NCBI GenBank assembly: GCA_031315915.1
Contig: JALDRK010000001.1
Span: 186,001 to 250,000 of the forward strand
DNA length: 64,000 nt
Origin: Nitrospirales bacterium
GTDB taxonomy: Bacteria; Nitrospirota; Nitrospiria; Nitrospirales; UBA8639
Direction: 5' to 3'
Shown here: one piece after another, positions 27,438 to 36,928 of the stretch
How positions within the stretch are numbered: position 1 is the first letter of the stretch
Layout of the letters: every line of letters begins with the position of its first letter
Notes under the pieces: generated by a model
What the model was told of the DNA's origin: nothing
Seen by the model: only the letters and a program-made list of their open reading frames with translations
Databases searched by the model: none
Program-made: the position numbers and the translations under genes

Positions 27438-28922
27438 TTAAGAAATCTGGGCTTTCAAATCTTTCAGTGAGTCTTCAAAGTACGTTCGCAACATGCGTTC
27501 CCCGGAATAATCGACAAGAACCAACTGGCGCTGATCAAAGGTATTGGCCCAATAAAAATACCAGAGGGACATGGTTTTCCCGAACTCAAGATGCATCGAT
27601 TTTCCTTCCGATCCTGAAAATGAAAATTCTTTCTCAAGCACTTTTGAAGGAAGGGCCATATATATCGCTTGTGCGGAAGAGAAATGATTTTCATATCCCG
27701 GACGTTCTTCCTCATTCGATTCATTGAGAAGATTCCCCCACGTGTCAGCAATAAACTGATCCACCTGCTCCGCCGGCATTTTCATGAGTTGCTCAAAAAT
27801 ATCCGTGAGAATGGAAAGTTCAAGCAATCCCCCAACCAAAATAGCCGAGGTACCCGAGTCGGCCTCAAAAAGCAAATAAGCCAAAGCTTCCTGCCATTTC
27901 CCTAAAGAAATTCGACACATTCCCCAACGAATGCTTTTCAATTGTCCATGTTCACGATTCTCATTGCCCATCAAAATAGAACCCATTCGTCGAGCCACTC
28001 GTCCGCTACAGCCATAGAGTGAATCTCCCGGTCTCCGGTTCGGCTCTTCGTTCCATAAAGCGGAATTCCCCACGGCCGCTTGAGAAACCTCATAGAGCGG
28101 ACCGTCAACGACCTGTTCATCGATTGAGTGATAGGCAATGGCCAAGGGTTCATGCACGGGATGAAACCCACGCCGGGACAACGCCCGTTGAAAAAGAATA
28201 CGTCGACCCAGGTGGCCGGTCTTTTCGAACAATATCATCCGGCCATTCCGTTGTAAGACGGCCTGCAGAGCATCCAATCTCGGGGCAAGCCCCAGTTGCA
28301 TTTCCAAGGTCACTTGCTCCTGGAGACTGTATGGGCGCCGAAAGGTCTGCCAACCCATACTGGGCGGCCCTGAATGTCCTTCAGACTGAAACACGGCCTG
28401 AGTAGAAAGAACGACATCGTAGCTGCCTGGGAGAGGCTCGGAAGGAATGTGCCGAACGAAATAAGAAACATTCTTCACATGGCATCGGTTCGCTTCTTGC
28501 TCGGCGATAGATATAGATTGGGCCGAGCGATCAACTCCAACGAATTCTATATTCGGAAACTCCTGCGCCAAAAAAGTGGTGAGAATTCCCACGCCACACC
28601 CAAAGTCCAACACTCGGCTTCCTTCAGCGATTCTGCGATATAAAACAACCCCAATTTTTCGGTAATAATCATATCTCTGGCTGTAAAGCACCGGAAGAAT
28701 AATCGGTTGGGCCAACAGGTCATAAAATTCGATATCGGCATCCCCCCCACCTTCCTTTGTTCTCCGTTTCAGCAACTCCTCAAAAGCCAGGAGTTGGTCA
28801 CGGTTAAGACAGGTTCGCTGCCATTGGTAATATGATGATTCATCATGAAATTCACGCAACCCCCAGGAGTGCAAATACTCTTCAAGACGGGTAACCAAAC
28901 TATGTCCGATGGGAGCGGTCAA
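27438..28922 (-). CDS. SAM-dependent methyltransferase with unknown C-terminal domain
   Basis: Residues ~95-235 form a class I methyltransferase fold: motif I LDFGCGVGILTTFL, the acidic end of beta-2 in VGVDRS, and motif IV region YDVVLST. The flanking N-terminal ~90 residues are helical. The C-terminal ~250 residues do not resemble a known domain to me. The substrate is unknown. It stands alone between the small exported gene and the ProA-like gene; a 120-base gap upstream holds no visible site. Confidence 0.72.
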   Translation of the reverse strand: MTAPIGHSLVTRLEEYLHSWGLREFHDESSYYQWQRTCLNRDQLLAFEELLKRRTKEGGGDADIEFYDLLAQPIILPVLYSQRYDYYRKIGVVLYRRIAEGSRVLDFGCGVGILTTFLAQEFPNIEFVGVDRSAQSISIAEQEANRCHVKNVSYFVRHIPSEPLPGSYDVVLSTQAVFQSEGHSGPPSMGWQTFRRPYSLQEQVTLEMQLGLAPRLDALQAVLQRNGRMILFEKTGHLGRRILFQRALSRRGFHPVHEPLAIAYHSIDEQVVDGPLYEVSQAAVGNSALWNEEPNRRPGDSLYGCSGRVARRMGSILMGNENREHGQLKSIRWGMCRISLGKWQEALAYLLFEADSGTSAILVGGLLELSILTDIFEQLMKMPAEQVDQFIADTWGNLLNESNEEERPGYENHFSSAQAIYMALPSKVLEKEFSFSGSEGKSMHLEFGKTMSLWYFYWANTFDQRQLVLVDYSGERMLRTYFEDSLKDLKAQIS

Positions 28923-29042
28923 GAATACCCTCCTGAGGTGAGGGTTACATCACCCTTATGCGAAATAGACCGGTGAAATTCGACGGCAGGAGATGTTAGC
29001 TCTGGGCAATCTCAAAGAAATCACCTTGGAACGCGTGGTGGC

Positions 29043-30398
29043 TTAAAACTTGGACGACAACATCATGGCATCTTGATAGGCCTGGGGCACCGGATGAGGT
29101 TGCTTGAATTGACCACTTCCCATGACCACAAACTTTTCAAGAGTTAAATCCACTATACCTATGGGACCCCGGTGATGGACATGTGGACTATTACTTCCCA
29201 AATCAGGGCCTAACCCAAACGCCTCACATTCGTTGAGACGAGTGGAAGCATTCACCATCACTCCACTGGAATCCACTTCCCGTGTAAATCTCATCGCTAA
29301 GTCATAATTCCGGGTCACAATTGTGTCTGTATGGCCCGGCGCAAATTTCGCAATGTGATCCAGTGCTTCCTGTGAGTCTTTCACAACTTTGATATTTAAA
29401 GTCAACGATTGATATTTATTGCCCCAATCTGCTTCCGTGGCAGGCTGAATACCCAAATGCCCGGTCATCTCTTGCATGCCCAACATGGATACCGTAATCG
29501 GACACCCTTTTAATGCCACCCGATATTCTTGCAACAGGCGACGGATCAGACCCGGCAACAGATGCCGAGACGTCGCCTGATGAACCAATAGCGTATCCAG
29601 AGCATTCGCAGCCAAGGGCTCTTGAACTTTTCCATTAACCACAATGGTTTGAGCCATGGGAAGGTCTACATCCTGATCAACATACGTATGGCATATCCCC
29701 CCGTCATATCCGATCACTGGGACTTTTGCCTGGTCTAAAATGCCTTTTCGCAACCCGGATTTACCTCGTGGAATCACGGCATTCACCAATTGGGGATGCC
29801 GGACCAATTCCAGAGCTGCCTCCGGCGAAGGACGATCCAGGAAAGACAAACCACCCAATGGAAGCCCATGTGCATCGGCCACTTTCTTCAAGCAATCGAC
29901 AATGACTGCATTGGTGACCAACCATTCCCCCCCTCCCCGAAAGACACACACATTGCTGGTTTTCACGCACATGCCAAACGAACTGACCGTAATCAACGGG
30001 CCCATGTCGGAAATAATGGCAATCACCCCCAAAGGTGAACGAACACGCTGGACTTGCATGCCCTCAGAGGTGAGCCAAGCCTGACTGACCTCCCCAATGG
30101 GATCCGGCAAACGGGCCAACGTGAGAAGGCCTGCGGTCATTCGTTCAACGGTCTCTTCTGAAATTCGGACCTTTTCCACCATTGCACGATAAGCCTGTTG
30201 ATTAAGATCCTTCGGTATACGCTCTAAATCGCGTTCATTCGCTTCCACAATTTCCGATGATTGAGACAATAACGACTCAGCCATGGACTCTAAGACCCGA
30301 ATTTTTGAATGACTGGACAGACAGGACATCGCCCGCACCGAATCTTTGGCTTCTTTCAAGATGCCCTGAACGAACATTTTAACGGGAAGTTCAACCAT
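29043..30398 (-). CDS. Gamma-glutamyl phosphate reductase-like protein lacking the catalytic cysteine
   Basis: The 451 residues align along the whole ProA family (ALDH superfamily; normally glutamyl-5-phosphate to glutamate semialdehyde in proline synthesis). Landmarks: FRGGGEWLVTN, IPRGKSGLRKGILDQA, VPVIGYDGGICHTYVD, APGHTDTIVT, VNASTRLNECEAFGLG. At the catalytic site, where ProA reads P.VCNA.ETLLVH, this protein reads EPLAANALDTLLVH, so the nucleophilic Cys is Ala (codon GCG). It therefore should not form the thiohemiacetal and is probably not a working ProA. It has no proB neighbour. A regulatory or other role is possible but unproven. Confidence 0.78.
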   Translation of the reverse strand: MVELPVKMFVQGILKEAKDSVRAMSCLSSHSKIRVLESMAESLLSQSSEIVEANERDLERIPKDLNQQAYRAMVEKVRISEETVERMTAGLLTLARLPDPIGEVSQAWLTSEGMQVQRVRSPLGVIAIISDMGPLITVSSFGMCVKTSNVCVFRGGGEWLVTNAVIVDCLKKVADAHGLPLGGLSFLDRPSPEAALELVRHPQLVNAVIPRGKSGLRKGILDQAKVPVIGYDGGICHTYVDQDVDLPMAQTIVVNGKVQEPLAANALDTLLVHQATSRHLLPGLIRRLLQEYRVALKGCPITVSMLGMQEMTGHLGIQPATEADWGNKYQSLTLNIKVVKDSQEALDHIAKFAPGHTDTIVTRNYDLAMRFTREVDSSGVMVNASTRLNECEAFGLGPDLGSNSPHVHHRGPIGIVDLTLEKFVVMGSGQFKQPHPVPQAYQDAMMLSSKF

Positions 30399-30790
30399 TC
30401 CTTTTCTCCTCCTGAGAATTGTTAACCGGGAGCGGATTGACTATAGCCATGGTGTCTCATAGAGTCAAAATGAGTAAGGCATCAACCCCCAGAGAAAGTT
30501 AGAAGCCAATGGAGCGAACTCCATCACCTCATGTCACAGATCTTTTTGGGCAGGGAAGCTTGAACTCAGAGTAAGACCTATGCTAACGTTGGTTGGTTTT
30601 AGGGAAAATATCAACCTTTATCCTATGCATGAATGTTACAAATTCGGTCATAGCCTGCCAGTTTAGACATGCCTCAGGCATTGTCTCCTACCGGTTACGT
30701 TTAGGTTCCGATTTTCCATTGATACAAATACATAACGTTCAATTCGGGCTAACACGATGAACATTTTGAAAGGGGGTGGGAAGGTTTCTC
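30399..30790. other. Leader region upstream of rpsB
   Basis: A 392-base gap between the divergent ProA-like gene and rpsB. It must hold the rpsB-tsf promoter. A small hairpin, ATGCC-TCA-GGCAT near 30668, is present. No full ORF is seen. I could not identify a defined S2 leader motif. Confidence 0.4.
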
Positions 30791-31567
30791 ATGGTCAACA
30801 TTAAATCTTTACTAGAAGCTGGGGTGCATTTTGGTCATCAAACCAATCGATGGAACCCCAAGATGAAACGGTACATCTTTGGCGAAAAAAACGGCATATA
30901 CATCATTGACCTCCAAATAACACTCCAATGCTATCAAAAAGCTTATGAATTTACCCGTGATGTGGTCGCAGACGGGGAATCCGTACTCTTCGTCGGCACA
31001 AAGCGCCAGGCTATGGACATTGTGGAAGAAGAGGCCAAACGCTGCGGGATGTTTTTTGTCAACCAGCGGTGGCTGGGTGGCATGCTCACAAATTTCCAAA
31101 CTCTTCGCCGAAGCATTAACCAGCTCAAAAAACTGGAAGCCGCAGAAACCGACGGCACATACGACCGTCTCAAGAAAAAAGAAATCGTGCTCATGAAAAA
31201 AGAACAGGCAAAATTGGAAAAATACCTGAGTGGCATCAAGGGCATGAATGCCATTCCCGGTTGCATTTATATCCTGGATACTCGTATTCAACACATCACC
31301 GTCAAAGAAGCCAACCGGTTGGGTATTCCCGTCATTGCACTCGTGGATACCAATTGCGACCCTGATGGAATCGACCTTCCTATTCCCGGCAATGACGATG
31401 CCATTCGATCATTAAAACTGTTCACGTCTCAAATTGCCGATGCCTGCCTTGAAGGACTTGAACTTCGCAAGAAACGGCAAGGAACAGGAAATAGTGATGG
31501 GCAATCGGCCGAAGAGGAATCTTCCATGGCTACCGTAGGATCTTCGGAAAACGCCCAAACCGTATAA
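30791..31567 (+). CDS. rpsB: 30S ribosomal protein S2
   Basis: S2 binds the 30S head-body junction and recruits S1. The start at [17 protein letters not shown] is set by the family N-terminus and a GGGAAGG site; the ORF opens five codons earlier. The 258 residues contain [34 protein letters not shown] and [24 protein letters not shown] (split over two landmarks). The C-terminal ~30 residues are a Ser/Glu-rich tail. It is the first gene of the rpsB-tsf-pyrH-frr group. Confidence 0.97.
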   Translation: MVNIKSLLEAGVHFGHQTNRWNPKMKRYIFGEKNGIYIIDLQITLQCYQKAYEFTRDVVADGESVLFVGTKRQAMDIVEEEAKRCGMFFVNQRWLGGMLTNFQTLRRSINQLKKLEAAETDGTYDRLKKKEIVLMKKEQAKLEKYLSGIKGMNAIPGCIYILDTRIQHITVKEANRLGIPVIALVDTNCDPDGIDLPIPGNDDAIRSLKLFTSQIADACLEGLELRKKRQGTGNSDGQSAEEESSMATVGSSENAQTV

Positions 31568-31633
31568 CCGACCTGTTTGCCAGATCGCCTTCGGCAATTA
31601 TTCATTAACCCGCCAGCGTAGGAGAGTACGTGT

Positions 31634-32230
31634 ATGTCTAGCTTGAGTGCCCTGGTCAAAGAATTACGAACCAAAACCGGGGCTGGAATCCTAGATTGTC
31701 AAAAAGCCCTTCAAGAAACCCAACATGACGTTGAAAAAGCCATTGACCTATTGCGTCAAAAAGGATTGGCCGCTGCCCAAAAAAAAGCCGGACGAGAGAC
31801 GAAAGAAGGGTTGATATCCGCCTATATTCACCCTGGAAGTAAAATCGGAGTCCTGTTGGAAGTCAACTGCGAGACCGATTTCGTGGCACGCAACGAAGAA
31901 TTTCAAGCCTTTGTGAAAGAACTGGCTCTTCAGATTGCAGCCTCTCAACCCTCATTTGTCAAACGGGAAGATGTTCCACCCGACCTCATTGAACGCGAAA
32001 AGAATGTGTATTTGGGACAGGTCAAAGAATCAGGAAAACCCGAGGCAGCCTGGGAAAAAATCATGAACGGAAAATTGGAAAAGTATTTTCAGGAAGCATG
32101 CCTCGTGGAGCAACCCTTCATCAAAGACCCGAGCGTAACCATCCAAGACCTGATTTCTCAAAAAATCTCCAAATTAGGGGAAAATATCTCCATCAGCCGC
32201 TTCACGCGTTATCAACTCGGCCAAGACTAA
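31634..32230 (+). CDS. tsf: Elongation factor Ts
   Basis: EF-Ts exchanges GDP for GTP on EF-Tu. The 198-residue form is the short type with a single core subdomain. Visible are the UBA-like N-terminus ([34 protein letters not shown]), the EF-Tu contact motif [10 protein letters not shown], and a C-terminal half ending in [16 protein letters not shown] lies upstream of the ATG. The stop overlaps the pyrH start as TAATG. Confidence 0.96.
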   Translation: MSSLSALVKELRTKTGAGILDCQKALQETQHDVEKAIDLLRQKGLAAAQKKAGRETKEGLISAYIHPGSKIGVLLEVNCETDFVARNEEFQAFVKELALQIAASQPSFVKREDVPPDLIEREKNVYLGQVKESGKPEAAWEKIMNGKLEKYFQEACLVEQPFIKDPSVTIQDLISQKISKLGENISISRFTRYQLGQD

Positions 32231-32961
32231 TGCCCCTAAAATATCGCCGCGTCCTCTTGAAAATAAGTGGGGAAATGTTGGCAGGCGACCAAGGGTATGG
32301 TATCCAACCCTCCGTCCTGACTAATCTGGCCCAGGAACTGGCTGAAATCATCCGTCTTCAGGTGGAAGTCGCCATTGTGATCGGAGGAGGGAACATTTTC
32401 CGAGGTCTGGCAGCCAGCGCATCAGGAATGGAACGCGCGTCAGCTGATTATATGGGCATGTTAGCCACCATGCTGAATGCGTTGGCTCTGCAAAATGCAC
32501 TGGAAAGCCATGGTGTCCAAACCCGGGTGTTATCGGCCATTGAAATGCGTCAATTAGCTGAAAGCTATATTCGGCGACGAGCCATCCGCCACCTTGAAAA
32601 AAAACGGGTCGTCATTTTTGCAGCCGGAACCGGAAATCCTTATTTCACGACTGATACCGCTGCCGCCCTTCGAGCTATGGAAATTGGCGCCCAGGTTATT
32701 TTAAAGGGCACCAAAGTCGACGGGATTTACGATGCCGATCCCGTTACGCATCCCTCCGCGAAGCGATTCACGGAACTTCCCTTCTTGTCCGTACTGAATA
32801 AAAGCCTGAGAGTCATGGATGCAACGGCCATCACCCTATGCATGGATAACGATCTGCCCATTATTGTCTTTAGTCTGACTGTTCGAGGGAACATCCAAAA
32901 AATCTTAGAGGGCCAACCAATTGGCACTCTCGTTTCCAAACATGCTATTCTAGAAGAATGA
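32230..32961 (+). CDS. pyrH: UMP kinase
   Basis: PyrH phosphorylates UMP to UDP in pyrimidine nucleotide synthesis and belongs to the amino-acid-kinase fold. The ATG overlaps the tsf stop by one base and gives 243 residues, the family length; the open frame upstream lies inside tsf. Motifs are [62 protein letters not shown] and [12 protein letters not shown]. Confidence 0.97.
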   Translation: MPLKYRRVLLKISGEMLAGDQGYGIQPSVLTNLAQELAEIIRLQVEVAIVIGGGNIFRGLAASASGMERASADYMGMLATMLNALALQNALESHGVQTRVLSAIEMRQLAESYIRRRAIRHLEKKRVVIFAAGTGNPYFTTDTAAALRAMEIGAQVILKGTKVDGIYDADPVTHPSAKRFTELPFLSVLNKSLRVMDATAITLCMDNDLPIIVFSLTVRGNIQKILEGQPIGTLVSKHAILEE

Positions 32962-32970
32962 GAGTCGGTC

Positions 32971-33528
32971 ATGAGCGATCCCAGCATTGAAAAAGTCACT
33001 CACAAAATGGAAGGGGCCTTGGAGCATTTAAAAAGGGAATTCCTGTCATTACGAACCGGCCGAGCCTCCGTCAATCTCCTCGATCACATCTCTGTGAACT
33101 ACTACGGGACGCCCACACCCCTCAAGCAAGTGGCTAACCTGGCCGTCCCGGAAAACCGACTCATTACGATTCAGCCTTGGGATATGGGCCAAATCAAGGA
33201 AATCGAGAAAGCGATCATCGCGTCCGAATTGGGTCTGACTCCTTCCAATGACGGCAAACTCATTCGACTCCCCATTCCGCCCTTAAGCGAGGAACGCCGC
33301 AAAGATCTTGTGAAGCTTTGCAAAAAATATGGCGAAGAAAGTAAAGTTCAAATTCGTGGATTCCGACGGGACGGGAATGAGGAGAATAAAAAACGGCAAA
33401 AAGAGGGGAGCATAACGGAAGACGCCCTTCGACGACTGGAAACAGAAATTCAGAAACTCACCGACAAGTACGTGCATCAGATTGATGACCTTATCAAGAA
33501 AAAGGAGGAGGAAATTCTGGAAATTTGA
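32971..33528 (+). CDS. frr: Ribosome recycling factor
   Basis: RRF with EF-G splits post-termination ribosomes. The 185 residues match the family length and include LKREFLSLRTGRASVNLLDHI, the YYGTPTPLKQVANLAVPE loop, TIQPWDMGQIKEIEKAI, GLTPSNDGKLIRLPIPPLSEERR and a helical C-terminus that ends just before alr. It starts 9 bases after pyrH. Confidence 0.97.
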   Translation: MSDPSIEKVTHKMEGALEHLKREFLSLRTGRASVNLLDHISVNYYGTPTPLKQVANLAVPENRLITIQPWDMGQIKEIEKAIIASELGLTPSNDGKLIRLPIPPLSEERRKDLVKLCKKYGEESKVQIRGFRRDGNEENKKRQKEGSITEDALRRLETEIQKLTDKYVHQIDDLIKKKEEEILEI

Positions 33529-33553
33529 GGACCTCTCCGTAACAGATAATCCG

Positions 33554-34717
33554 ATGACTTCACCCACCCTCTCCCTGGGTTCTCACCTGTCACCCATCAC
33601 GGTATCCGTCGATCTAACAGCCGTATGCCATAATTATCAGGCAATCCGTCTCCGATTACTCCCCGGCACCAAAATTCTGGCCATTGTGAAAGCCGACGCC
33701 TATGGGCATGGGGCTATTCCCATCGCCCAGACCTTACAGGGTCTAGGCGTGTTTGGGTTCGGAGTGGCCTCTGTCCATGAAGGGGCGCTCCTCCGTGAAG
33801 GCGGAATTCAAAACCCGATTCTGGTTATGGGTCCATTGCAATCGGCTCATATGAAGGACTTATTTCAATACCGCTTAACTCCGGTTATTTCGCATCGAAC
33901 CATATTCTCCGAACTCCTCTCGATTCTCCCCAAAAATGTCGCGCCCTACCCCATTCATTTGAAGGTGGATACGGGACTTCACCGATTGGGCATGGATCCG
34001 GAGCACATTCTCGAAATATTTCAGTGCACCCAACCACCTCAATCTCCCGTCACCATCTCCGGCCTCATGACTCATTTTGCGGATGCGGATAACCCCGACT
34101 CCACATTTACCACCTTCCAACTAACACGGTTCAGATCTCTCATCGAGCACATTCAGTCTTCAGGCTTCGCTCTGCCCGATCTTCATGTCGCCAATAGCGC
34201 CGGCATCCTCTTTTACAAAGAGGCCCATTTTGAAATGGTCAGACCCGGTCTCATGCTGTATGGGTATGCTCCCGGTCATCCGGAGCAGGATTCGCCCATC
34301 CGCTTGCAACCGGCGCTTGCTGCAACTACCTATATCGCCCACCTACGCAGTCTTCAACCCGGAGACATCGTCGGATATAACGCTCTGTTCCGAGCCACAC
34401 GTCCTTCTAAAATTGCAATCCTTCCCGTTGGATATACTCACGGCTTCCCCAGAAAACTTACGGGAATCGGACATGTGCTCATCCAGGGAAAAACAGCCCC
34501 GATCATTGGAAAAATTTGCATGGATATGATGATGGTGGATGTCACCGAAATTCCAGGTACTACAATCGGCCAGGAGGTACGGCTGCTCGGCACACAAGGG
34601 TCCCGCTCCATTTCTGCCGAAGATTATGCAAACTGGCTGGAAACTATTCCGTATGAAGTCTTATGTGGGATCGGAGGCAAAGCAAAAAAACTCTATCAAT
34701 CCACCGAGGTAGGATAA
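33554..34717 (+). CDS. alr: Alanine racemase
   Basis: Alr interconverts L- and D-alanine for peptidoglycan, with pyridoxal phosphate. The PLP lysine is in AIVKADAYGHG. Also seen are the VDTGLHRLG, GLMTHFADAD, MVRPGLMLYG, ILPVGYTHGFPR and KICMDMMMVDVT blocks and the catalytic-Tyr region VGYNALFRA. I chose the ATG at 33554 (MTSPTLSLG), which does not overlap frr and gives 387 residues; the frame opens 24 codons earlier inside frr. Confidence 0.93.
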   Translation: MTSPTLSLGSHLSPITVSVDLTAVCHNYQAIRLRLLPGTKILAIVKADAYGHGAIPIAQTLQGLGVFGFGVASVHEGALLREGGIQNPILVMGPLQSAHMKDLFQYRLTPVISHRTIFSELLSILPKNVAPYPIHLKVDTGLHRLGMDPEHILEIFQCTQPPQSPVTISGLMTHFADADNPDSTFTTFQLTRFRSLIEHIQSSGFALPDLHVANSAGILFYKEAHFEMVRPGLMLYGYAPGHPEQDSPIRLQPALAATTYIAHLRSLQPGDIVGYNALFRATRPSKIAILPVGYTHGFPRKLTGIGHVLIQGKTAPIIGKICMDMMMVDVTEIPGTTIGQEVRLLGTQGSRSISAEDYANWLETIPYEVLCGIGGKAKKLYQSTEVG

Positions 34718-34746
34718 AAAAAGTCAGCGCTTGGCTGGAATACGGG

Positions 34747-34800
34747 AATAGCCTGGACAGAGAAGCCATACGCTCCAGAAGAAAGAAAAAACAGGCTATT
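34747..34800 (+). terminator. Possible hairpin between convergent genes alr and the MTH1187-family gene
   Basis: AATAGCCTG (34747-34755) and CAGGCTATT (34792-34800) are perfect 9-bp complements with a 36-base loop, followed by TTCTATTT. The long loop and weak T tract make it a tentative terminator. Confidence 0.3.
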
Positions 34801-34818
34801 TTCTATTTCGCATCCTTC

Positions 34819-35127
34819 TCAGGTCTTGAGTTTCCGTTTTAAGCGCTTTTCAACACTCACCACCTTGCTGGACAGGCGGTTTTTATGACCCCGTCGATAA
34901 TCGACTTTTATCACACAAGAAATTCTGGGACAGTCTTTCTTCATGCGTTCATAACATTTTTTCACAACCCCAAAAACCTCATCCCATTCCCCTTCCAATA
35001 CCGTCCCCATGGGGTTTAGCCGGTAATCAATCCCGCTTTTCTCAATCACATCCAAGGAACGAGACACATATTTGCTTACACTCTCGCCCTTACCCAGAGG
35101 AGACATACTGAATTCCAACAACACCAT
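34819..35127 (-). CDS. MTH1187-family thiamine-binding-type protein
   Basis: The 102-residue protein matches the MTH1187/YkoF-like (DUF77) family: a ferredoxin-like fold with the N-terminal strand VLLEFSMSPLGKGESVSKYV, and the conserved YRLNPMGTVLEGEWDEVF. Members bind thiamine or related molecules; the precise role is unsettled. The ATG directly follows the TAA of the siroheme gene upstream (TAAATG), so translation is coupled. Confidence 0.82.
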   Translation of the reverse strand: MVLLEFSMSPLGKGESVSKYVSRSLDVIEKSGIDYRLNPMGTVLEGEWDEVFGVVKKCYERMKKDCPRISCVIKVDYRRGHKNRLSSKVVSVEKRLKRKLKT

Positions 35128-35784
35128 TTATCCACCTTCCTTTCCTACCGACTCCAACTGTGATTCATCCGATAATTTCCAGGAACCAGGGTAGGAGATC
35201 TCACCGGACAATTTGAATCCGTCAATGGCCTCCAACAGCCGCCCTCTCCGACGATGCTCGCTGGGTTCGGTTTTTTTCATCTCTTCCCGTAGGGCACCCA
35301 ACCAATCCAGGAACTGTTCAAATTCGTCATCAAACAGACTTTCCAGGTTCCGCCGAAGCACACCGGCTAACGCCGGGGAAGCGCCGCTGGTACTAATGGC
35401 CATCCGAAGGGCGCCCCGCTGAACCAAGGCGGGCATGAACACCGTGGATAATTCAGGCTTATCAATCGTCCAAAGAAGAAACCGTTCGGCCTGCGACAAT
35501 TCATAGAGAGATTTAGCCAATGCCAGATCATCCTTTAGGACATTGAGGATGAGAGCCATCCCTTGAGAATCGGTAGAACGAAAGGTCCGTCCCCGATGAA
35601 TGATCTTCGCCGAGGCCGTGAGTTTTCTCAGTTCAGTGTGCAAGGTCGGATGCACCACAGTGACTTTGGCGCCTGCATCTAGCAGGCGGCCAACCTTTTC
35701 AAGGGCTTCGTCATCACCCCCCACGACCAGGCAAGACCGACCAACTAAATCCAGCGTCAGTTGAAAACCCGATTGATGACTCAT
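35128..35784 (-). CDS. Precorrin-2 dehydrogenase / sirohydrochlorin ferrochelatase-type protein
   Basis: The 218 residues correspond to the N-terminal half of CysG or to MET8/SirC, which oxidise precorrin-2 with NAD and can insert iron to make siroheme. Rossmann start GRSCLVVGGDDEALEKVGRLLDAGAKVTVVHP (two landmarks joined), the LLWTIDKPELSTVFMPA segment and the conserved ISTSGASPALAGVLRRNLE are present. There is no C-terminal methyltransferase domain, so a separate uroporphyrinogen methyltransferase should exist elsewhere. Siroheme would serve nitrite or sulfite reductase. It is coupled to the MTH1187-type gene. Confidence 0.85.
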   Translation of the reverse strand: MSHQSGFQLTLDLVGRSCLVVGGDDEALEKVGRLLDAGAKVTVVHPTLHTELRKLTASAKIIHRGRTFRSTDSQGMALILNVLKDDLALAKSLYELSQAERFLLWTIDKPELSTVFMPALVQRGALRMAISTSGASPALAGVLRRNLESLFDDEFEQFLDWLGALREEMKKTEPSEHRRRGRLLEAIDGFKLSGEISYPGSWKLSDESQLESVGKEGG

Positions 35785-35992
35785 GTACTCAACTCCCTTC
35801 TTCTATTCAATATTCAGTGCCAATTCGAGATCATACCCAACTGTTTGTGATGGCGAAAGCGTTGCCCAAGGTCTTGAGAATAAGGAATCACACGATTAAA
35901 ACACAGATTTCCTTTGGACGACCACTCTCGCCCAACATTCGGACAGAGATCAGAACATACCACTCGAAGGTACCGGGATTTTGCCTGAAAAT

Positions 35993-36892
35993 TTATTCTC
36001 TGGCGTGCTGAAGACTGTCTGAGCTGCGAATCCCCAATGATTCATAAATCTTTAAAGTCGCCTTGGATCGATTCAGGGTATAAAAATGAATCCCCCGCAC
36101 CTTATGATCAATCAAGTCAATCACCTGCTCCGTGGCCCAATGAATGCCGACTTGCTCCGCATAGGCATCATTTTCTGCGCGATCCATGGCACGCAACAAT
36201 TTGGCGGGAATCCTGGCACCCAGGGCGAGCTCCGACATCCGAGCCATGCCTTTCCGAGAGGTGATCGGCATCATCCCTGCGATGATAGGCACCTTAATAC
36301 CGACCACTTCGCATCGTTCACAAAAATCGAAAAAATCCCGATTGTCAAAAAAAAGTTGTGTGCAGATATAGTCGGCTCCGGCATCAACTTTTCGCTTTAA
36401 GTTATCCATTTCCACTAGCCGATTAGGAGTTCCCGGATGCCCCTCAGGAAATCCGGCAACTCCCACTCCCATTTCAGGAAACTGTTGCTTGATAAAGAGA
36501 ACGAGGTCGGAAGCATAGTGAAATCCGTCTACCGGAATATCGGGGACGGACTGGTCTTTAGGAGGATCCCCGCGTAACGCCATGATATTGTGAATTCCGC
36601 TGGCCTGATATTTAGACAAAATATGGTGAAGCTCCTCACGCCCGGAACCCACACAAGTTAAATGAGACACAATGGTCAGGTCCGTTTCACGCCGTAATTT
36701 CACGACCAAATCATGGGTGCGTTCCCGTGTTGTCCCTCCAGCTCCATACGTGACACTGACATAGGCAGGCTTGAGAGGCATCAAGGCGGAGATGGATTCA
36801 AACAGTTCCTCGGAGGCCTTTTGGGTTTTGGGAGGAAAAAACTCAAAACTAATCGCGGGATTATGACTCAATAAGATATCTGAAATATGCAT
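35993..36892 (-). CDS. metF: Methylenetetrahydrofolate reductase [NAD(P)H]
   Basis: MetF reduces 5,10-methylene-THF to 5-methyl-THF with FAD, feeding methionine synthesis. The 299-residue TIM-barrel protein has the N-terminal ISFEFFPPKT with the catalytic Glu, YVSVTYGAGGTT, HLTCVG, IMALRGDPP, VAGFPEGHP, DAGADYICTQLFFDN and PIIAGMMPI. Length and motif order are normal. It precedes a polytopic membrane gene on the opposite end; 200 featureless bases lie downstream. Confidence 0.96.
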   Translation of the reverse strand: MHISDILLSHNPAISFEFFPPKTQKASEELFESISALMPLKPAYVSVTYGAGGTTRERTHDLVVKLRRETDLTIVSHLTCVGSGREELHHILSKYQASGIHNIMALRGDPPKDQSVPDIPVDGFHYASDLVLFIKQQFPEMGVGVAGFPEGHPGTPNRLVEMDNLKRKVDAGADYICTQLFFDNRDFFDFCERCEVVGIKVPIIAGMMPITSRKGMARMSELALGARIPAKLLRAMDRAENDAYAEQVGIHWATEQVIDLIDHKVRGIHFYTLNRSKATLKIYESLGIRSSDSLQHARE

Positions 36893-36928
36893 AGGCTTAC
36901 CTTAATTTCCGTTTACCGATTTGTCCAG

